Of a stretch of 36,409 bases of DNA, positions 32,086 to 36,409 are shown piece by piece. Each line of letters starts with the position of its first letter. Within the stretch, counting starts at the first letter, position 1. The notes beneath the pieces were generated by a model. It saw nothing but the letters and a program-made list of their open reading frames with translations. It ran no database searches and was not told where the DNA came from. The DNA lies in assembly GCA_003156975.1 (NCBI GenBank), contig PMIE01000048.1, forward strand, positions 13,408-49,816, given 5' to 3'. Source of the DNA: Chloroflexota bacterium (GTDB lineage Bacteria; Chloroflexota; Limnocylindria; Limnocylindrales; CSP1-4). The position numbers and the translations under genes were made by a program.

Positions 32086-32688
32086 ATGACCGTCAGCGGT
32101 GTATTGCAGGCCATGGGGATGCGCGAGCTACGCACCAACCTTCGCGCAGTGGTCGAGCGGGTGGAAGCCGGTGCTCCTGTCGTCTGCCTGAAGGATGGCC
32201 AGCCGATCGCGGTCATGCTCGCTCACGAGGAGGCCGAGCACTGGCGCAAGGTCGAGGACTCGCTCGCGACGCTCCACGCGATGAACATCTACCCCGAAGT
32301 CCTGAACGATCCCTCGGAGCTTGCGGATCTGGCCTCCCTTATCCCTCCCGATCTCACCACCATCCGAAGGCTCACATCGGGGCCGCGTGCGATCTTGTCA
32401 CCGCTTCGGACAAAGGGCGTCTCCGATGCCCGGGCCGCGTTTGCGACTCTGATCGAAGAGGTCGCCCAGGGCAGGGTCCGGACGATCGTCCATCGCGGTC
32501 ATCTGGCGGTCGCAATCATCCCGGCACAGGAGTACGACCGCCTTCGCGCCCTCAACCGGGCGGTCAGCTGGTTCCGCGGCGCCGGCCTGGACCTGGCTAC
32601 CGCGACGGAGCAACAGGTCATCGACTTCGTTCGCTCACGGCGTGAAGGCCTCGAGGAAACCAGCGGGACGCCACGGGCTGCAGGATGA
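32086..32688 (+). CDS. Tandem Phd/YefM antitoxin-like protein
   Basis: A 200-residue protein with two copies of the Phd/YefM fold: residues about 8-48 (GMRELRTNLRAVVERVEAGAPVVCLKDGQPIAVMLAHEEAE) and about 112-155 (GVSDARAAFATLIEEVAQGRVRTIVHRGHLAVAIIPAQEYDRL). Each has the strand-helix-strand with 'VVERV..G.PVVVLKDG.PIAVM'. Antitoxins of this family bind DNA through the N-terminal fold and wrap their partner with the C-terminus; ordinary members are about 80 residues. GGAGAAGG lies a few bases before ATG 32086. No RelE/Doc-type toxin gene is adjacent: the next gene is convergent. Alternatives are a stand-alone transcription regulator or a solitary antitoxin. Confidence 0.8.
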   Translation: MTVSGVLQAMGMRELRTNLRAVVERVEAGAPVVCLKDGQPIAVMLAHEEAEHWRKVEDSLATLHAMNIYPEVLNDPSELADLASLIPPDLTTIRRLTSGPRAILSPLRTKGVSDARAAFATLIEEVAQGRVRTIVHRGHLAVAIIPAQEYDRLRALNRAVSWFRGAGLDLATATEQQVIDFVRSRREGLEETSGTPRAAG

Positions 32689-32691
32689 GAT

Positions 32692-33411
32692 CTATGGTTC
32701 GCTGAGGCGGCTCAGGGCGATAATCCCGTCGGCGGCGCCCGCGATTCCTCGCCATGCTTCATTGGTCGGGTCAATCAGAGCCCGATGAGCGCGCAGGTAG
32801 CCGCGCTCCTTGGCCGTGAGTTCGGCCCGCATCTCGTCGATGTTTGACACGAGCACCAGCAGTCGGGCGAGGTCCCGCCGATGCTTCGCCAATGAACTGC
32901 TCGACGCAGCCCTGGCCTTGATTACGAGCGCGCCTGCCAGCGTCGGCACCGGAAGTTTGAACAGATCGCCGAGGACGTCGATCGACACCTCGCGCCGGCG
33001 GTGCAGCGCTTGCGTACCTCCGACGGTCTCAAGGGTCGTGCCTGGGGGCGAAGTGGTCAGGTCGGCCCGCGGCCCGAGGTTCTCTGGCGCGAGCACGTCC
33101 ACGACGTCGTTGCCTCGGACGAAGCGGTAGCTGAGGCCGTCGTTCGTCAGCTTTGCCGTGAACCCGACCGACTCCAGCCGCCGAGCGGCCTCTTGGGTTG
33201 CGCCGGTAAGCGCTCGGACGTCCATGAGCGCGTCGACGTCCCGAGTCGCGCGCCCCGTTCGGCCTCCGTGCTCGCGTTCGAGAAGCGTGACCATTTGGCC
33301 GCCGATCAGGACCCATGGCAACCCTGCGAGGAGATCGGCGATCTCGTGCGTGACCCGCCAGAGCCGCTCGTCTGCATCGTCGCCGGGGACAATGACGATT
33401 GGGCGCTCCAT
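32692..33411 (-). CDS. AbiEii-like nucleotidyltransferase toxin
   Basis: A 239-residue protein of the NTase superfamily. A strand VLIGG (Gly37/Gly38) and TRDVDALMDV with Asp58 and Asp60 form the GG-x-DxD nucleotidyl-transfer site. Later IKARAASSSSLAKHRRDLARLLVL matches the Kx..KxxxDL motif of AbiEii/MenT-type toxins. These modify tRNA or other targets and cause growth arrest or abortive infection; its partner antitoxin gene lies directly upstream, overlapping by 1 bp (TGATG on the minus strand). The stop is three bases from the convergent Phd/YefM gene. The toxin assignment follows from motifs and the gene pair; it could also be a housekeeping-type transferase. Confidence 0.78.
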   Translation of the reverse strand: MERPIVIVPGDDADERLWRVTHEIADLLAGLPWVLIGGQMVTLLEREHGGRTGRATRDVDALMDVRALTGATQEAARRLESVGFTAKLTNDGLSYRFVRGNDVVDVLAPENLGPRADLTTSPPGTTLETVGGTQALHRRREVSIDVLGDLFKLPVPTLAGALVIKARAASSSSLAKHRRDLARLLVLVSNIDEMRAELTAKERGYLRAHRALIDPTNEAWRGIAGAADGIIALSRLSEP

Positions 33412-34091
33412 CAGCGCTGATACCGATCGAACAGGTGCCCCGCAGCTTCCTGGGAACGCGGGTCGACATCGTCGGCCAGGTCGATGGCTACGACCGAGGC
33501 GGGCGCAAACTGGCGAGCGGGCCAGTCGGGCGTGAGCGCGGGCGTCGTGCGTAGCGTGAGGTTGGGCTGCTGGCCCTCGAGCAGCTTGTACTTGTCGACC
33601 AGGGCATCAAGGCGTGCTTTCGTGAGGTACGCGTCGAACTCGTCGGCCGGCACCAGATCGAGGCCAACGTCTCGCGCGGCTGACACTCCCGTGCGCATCA
33701 GTCCCAGGTCGCGCCGGATTGACGCGAGGTCCGATGGGTGGGCGCGGAATTGCCGGCGTTGGGCGCGTGTCACCAGCCGCGGACGCAACGAGGCGAGCTC
33801 GTGGTGAGCGATGAAGGTCCGGAGCTTCGCGCGGGACACCGGGTCGAGCCAGGAAGCGTCGAGGCCGTCGAGTAGGAAAAGCAGACCCCACGCTCGCTGT
33901 GGCGAGAAGCGGCGACCCTCCAGGGTTCCCAGCTGTGCTCGGCGATCTACGCTCGCTGCGTCTATCAGCAGAACGCGTCCGAGGTGCCGAGCGACGAGCT
34001 CTCCGGACGCGATCAGCGTCCGCACCCGTCCGGCCGTCACTCCGAGTCGAGCGGCGGCTTCAGGGACCGACAGAGTCCTTTCCTCAACCAT
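33411..34091 (-). CDS. HTH antitoxin-like partner of the NTase toxin (AbiEi-like)
   Basis: A 226-residue protein. Residues about 6-50 are an excisionase/MerR-type helix-turn-helix (LSVPEAAARLGVTAGRVRTLIASGELVARHLGRVLLIDAASVDRR) that should bind its own promoter. The remainder is Arg/Leu-rich and helical, with TRAQRRQFRAHPSDLASIRRDLGLMRTG and a predicted C-terminal DNA- or toxin-binding part. An HTH gene just before an NTase toxin gene is the layout of AbiE-type (type IV) systems. The ATG at 34091 follows a -10 box by nine bases with no room for a ribosome-binding site, so the mRNA is probably leaderless. Confidence 0.72.
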   Translation of the reverse strand: MVEERTLSVPEAAARLGVTAGRVRTLIASGELVARHLGRVLLIDAASVDRRAQLGTLEGRRFSPQRAWGLLFLLDGLDASWLDPVSRAKLRTFIAHHELASLRPRLVTRAQRRQFRAHPSDLASIRRDLGLMRTGVSAARDVGLDLVPADEFDAYLTKARLDALVDKYKLLEGQQPNLTLRTTPALTPDWPARQFAPASVVAIDLADDVDPRSQEAAGHLFDRYQR

Positions 34092-34100
34092 GGTGATAAC

Positions 34101-34128
34101 AGCATAGTTGAGGTAACTGCCACGTCAA
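34101..34128 (-). promoter_or_regulatory. Leaderless-type promoter of the AbiE-like pair
   Basis: On the minus strand TTGACG (34123-34128) and TATGCT (34101-34106) are spaced by 16 bp, a good housekeeping sigma promoter. The predicted transcription start coincides with the ATG at 34091, nine bases after the -10 box. CAACTATGCTGTTATC is A/T-rich in an otherwise GC-rich setting. Confidence 0.6.
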
Positions 34129-34192
34129 GCAGCCAAGTTCGGAAGCGTCGAAATGGGCCTTCTGAACCGAAGCCGATCGCTATCCTGACGAC

Positions 34193-35098
34193 GTGATCGG
34201 CTCGCGCGACATCGAGATCAGACGGGCCGTGTTCGACTGGCTTACTGAGCAGCGCCAGGAACACGGCGAGGCGTTGTCGCGCGTATCTCTCGAGTCGTTC
34301 TCGCTGGAAGGCAAGCGGATCCCGTTGGTGGGTCCGCAGGGGATCTGGAAACCCGCCGTCTGCGAGCTGCCGCTATCGATTACGACCATCGTCCGCGGAC
34401 CATACGCCGATGCTTTCGACGAGCGGACAGGGCACCTCTCCTACGCGTACCGAGGCACCGATCCAGGTCACAAGGACAACGTCGGCCTGCGGACGGCGCA
34501 CGCCGAGCGCGTGCCGCTTGTCTACTTCCATTCGGTGGAACCCGGTTCCTACGTCGCTGTGTACCCGGCGTTCGTGGTGGGCGATGACCCGTCCGCCCTC
34601 AGGTTCGCGGTCCAGGTGGACGACATCTCGGCTGCTTACGCGAACGCGACCAACCAGGTTGCCGACGGCGGCGCGGAGGCGCGGCGCGAGTATGTGACGC
34701 GGGTAGTGCGCCAGAGGCTTCACCAGCAGCTGTTCCGCGAGCGGGTCTTGCGCGCGTACCAGGAGAGATGCGCACTTTGCAGCCTGCGACACCAGGAACT
34801 ACTCGATGCGGCCCACATCACGCCGGACAGCCACCCTGAAGGCGAGCCGGTGGTGAGCAACGGTGTGGCGCTCTGCAAGCTGCACCACGCCGCGTTCGAC
34901 CGCCTCTTCTTCGCGGTCCGTCCGGACTATGTGATCGAGGTCAAGCCGTCGATCCTCGCCGAGCACGACGGCCCGATGCTTGTCGTGGGCTTGCAGCAGA
35001 TACATGGCACGCTGCTTCTCCTGCCGCGCCGCCCGTCCGATCGACCGGACCCCAGGAGACTCGAGCAACGCTACGCCGACTTCCTGCGGGCTGGCTGA
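34193..35098 (+). CDS. HNH endonuclease (restriction-like)
   Basis: A 301-residue protein. The C-terminal HNH nuclease has zinc cysteines in RCALCS (C193/C196) and LCKLHH (C228, H231), with His208 in AAHI, Asn223 in NGVALC and His232 as catalytic or metal residues: the complete H-N-H pattern. The N-terminal about 170 residues (LSRVSLESFSLEGKRIPLVGPQGIWKP, then GHKDNVGLRTAHAERVPLVYF) are the specificity-like part seen in 'restriction endonuclease' proteins of this type; I cannot name the domain. No methyltransferase is beside it, so it could be a type IV (modification-dependent) enzyme. The start is GTG at 34193 with no ribosome-binding site. TATCCT lies eight bases upstream, again suggesting a leaderless message. 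It is divergent from the AbiE-like pair, 101 bp apart. Confidence 0.85.
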   Translation: MIGSRDIEIRRAVFDWLTEQRQEHGEALSRVSLESFSLEGKRIPLVGPQGIWKPAVCELPLSITTIVRGPYADAFDERTGHLSYAYRGTDPGHKDNVGLRTAHAERVPLVYFHSVEPGSYVAVYPAFVVGDDPSALRFAVQVDDISAAYANATNQVADGGAEARREYVTRVVRQRLHQQLFRERVLRAYQERCALCSLRHQELLDAAHITPDSHPEGEPVVSNGVALCKLHHAAFDRLFFAVRPDYVIEVKPSILAEHDGPMLVVGLQQIHGTLLLLPRRPSDRPDPRRLEQRYADFLRAG

Positions 35099-35263
35099 GT
35101 GCGACGGTGAGGCCTGACCTGATTTCTTGTACTCCTGCATGGCCCACAGGGGACCTGAACGTCAGGCTCGTGTCAGATCGCCGACATCGTGCTCCCCTGC
35201 GGTGCTGCAATACTGGGCCGCGCTCTCCGGCGACACCGACTGGGCGCTAGTTGAGGGGCTGCG

Positions 35264-36409
35264 ATGACGTCCATGAGTCGCATCACGAGTCGAGCTGTTT
35301 CTATCGGTTTGGTGGCGATGACCGTGGCCGCCTGTAGCGCATCCGCACCTCCTCCCAGCGTGGCCAAGGGCACGGCGGCTGCAAGCCCGACAGCTTTCGT
35401 GACCGCGATCCCGAGCCCGACCGAGATCATGACCGCGGCTGCGAGCCCGACTGGGACCGCCGCCTTGCCTCTGACCCCGGCACCGTCTGGCTCCTGGGTC
35501 GGGCGTTTCGTCGCCACTGGGTCAATGACGACCCCGCGTCACTCCCATACAGCTGTCCGGCTAGCGGATGGCCGAGTTCTTATCCTAGGGGGCTCGAGCG
35601 GGCAAGCTGATACCGACGCCGAATTGCCTAACTGCGAGGTCTACGACCCACGAACCGGCTCCTTTGCAGCGACCGGAACTCTGAGTCATACGAGCTACAA
35701 ATACCGGACCTATCTCCTACCAAACGGCCGAGTCCTCGTCGCCGATGCGCACGATTTGGACTTTATCGTTGACGAGGAATATGACCCGGCGACTGGCCGG
35801 TTCCTTGCGGTTCAGCCCTTTGCCATCTCTGGTGGGTCAGCGGTCTCCGCGCTCAGCGACGGTCGTCTCCTGATCATGGGTGGCGTAACCAAGGCGCCGA
35901 ACTATTCGTTCCTCGCCACGGCCATCATCTACGATCCGGCCACGGGGCGAAGCACAAGAACCGGATCAATGCATACGCCCAGAAGCGGCGCAGACGCGAT
36001 TCTGCTCAAGGATGGACGGGTCCTGGTGATGGGCGGTCCTGACCCGTCGGCCGAGGTGTACGACCCAGCGACCGGAACGTTCAGCGAAACGGGGTCGATG
36101 GGGCAAATGAGGGCCCTCGAGAGCATCGTCCTGCTGCAAGACGGCCGCGTCCTGCTCGCTGGAGGCCTCTTGGGCTCGGGCTGGAGCCAGAATGCCGCGG
36201 ATGCGGAAATCTACGATCCAGGGACGGGAAGGTTCATTCCAACCGGTTCGATGTCGTTGGCTCGGGACAACGCTCAGGCTACCCTGTTGGCTGATGGCAG
36301 AGTGCTCGTGCTTGCCGGTGCGCTGGACCGAGCGGGCCTCGCCTATGGGGAAGTGTACGATCCCAGAGCCGGCACTTTTAGCAGAACGAGCCCGCTCGGC
36401 ACGACCCGC
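35264..36409 (+). CDS. Kelch/galactose-oxidase-like lipoprotein (3' end outside window)
   Basis: An open frame of 382 codons running off the right edge. The N-terminus has a lipobox (TVAACSAS), so the protein is lipid-anchored at the cell surface. A Pro/Ser/Thr-Ala linker with 'AASPT', 'IPSPT' repeats follows to about residue 75. Then come about six blades with the repeated pattern 'R..A..LLxDGRVLVxGG ... AEVYDPaTGxFxxTGSM', about 45-55 residues each, typical of Kelch-type beta-propellers. The substrate or ligand is unknown; such proteins bind carbohydrate or other proteins at the surface. It is downstream of the HNH gene by 165 bp, and may be either island cargo or the resumed chromosome. 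Confidence 0.82.
   Translation, partial: MTSMSRITSRAVSIGLVAMTVAACSASAPPPSVAKGTAAASPTAFVTAIPSPTEIMTAAASPTGTAALPLTPAPSGSWVGRFVATGSMTTPRHSHTAVRLADGRVLILGGSSGQADTDAELPNCEVYDPRTGSFAATGTLSHTSYKYRTYLLPNGRVLVADAHDLDFIVDEEYDPATGRFLAVQPFAISGGSAVSALSDGRLLIMGGVTKAPNYSFLATAIIYDPATGRSTRTGSMHTPRSGADAILLKDGRVLVMGGPDPSAEVYDPATGTFSETGSMGQMRALESIVLLQDGRVLLAGGLLGSGWSQNAADAEIYDPGTGRFIPTGSMSLARDNAQATLLADGRVLVLAGALDRAGLAYGEVYDPRAGTFSRTSPLGTTR

Noticed and set aside
1-36409. CRISPR array, rRNA or insertion sequence
   Set aside because: No regularly spaced repeats, no rRNA-like stretch and no transposase-type product were seen on either strand.

Overview
The window is high-GC bacterial DNA with densely packed genes and many 1-8 bp ATGA/GTGA/TGATG stop-start overlaps. 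GTG starts are used at several loci and two genes look leaderless. The mix of a peptide-type sugar ABC transporter, short NrdR, Mycobacterium-like (bifunctional-type) Dcd, a DUF951 protein, a CbiM-CbiQ fusion and secreted proteins without an outer-membrane apparatus suggests a Chloroflexota soil/freshwater lineage (Limnocylindria-like). A deep-branching Actinomycetota is the alternative. No rRNA or marker gene in the window settles this.

Left part (1-9.9 kb). The end of an ABC permease and two OppD/OppF-type ATPases are followed by two tandem GH94 glycoside phosphorylases, the first a recognisable cellobiose phosphorylase. Together they read as uptake plus phosphorolysis of beta-glucan disaccharides. 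Next come a small membrane-anchored protein, nrdR, dcd and a metallo-beta-lactamase-fold hydrolase (the last three overlapping), then a complete tRNA-Arg(CCU).

Middle (10-27.5 kb). There is a conserved membrane protein and a small unknown protein. A Fur-family repressor faces a cobalt/nickel ECF transporter made of a CbiM-PDGLE-CbiQ fusion and CbiO with a His-rich tail, with a perfect 12-bp palindrome between them. Then follow a multi-GAF diguanylate cyclase; a family-5 solute-binding protein overlapping a membrane-anchored gluzincin; a DUF951-MFS-GT2 overlapping operon; and three secreted proteins (a possible clan CD cysteine-peptidase-like protein, a PepSY-like protein and a lipoprotein).

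Right part (27.6 kb to end). This is an accessory island. It begins exactly at an orphan 5' half of tRNA-Val(GAC), broken inside the anticodon stem and followed by several CCCAAGCG repeats, which looks like one end of an integrated element. Its cargo is a DUF4279 protein, an unknown protein, a TIR/deoxyribosyltransferase-like protein, a replication-relaxation-type protein, a small island protein, a tandem Phd/YefM antitoxin with two TGTACG-N6-CGTACA operator-like sites, an AbiEi/AbiEii-like toxin-antitoxin pair with a leaderless-type promoter, and an HNH nuclease. A Kelch-like lipoprotein runs off the right edge. No integrase is visible, so the other end of the element should lie beyond the window.
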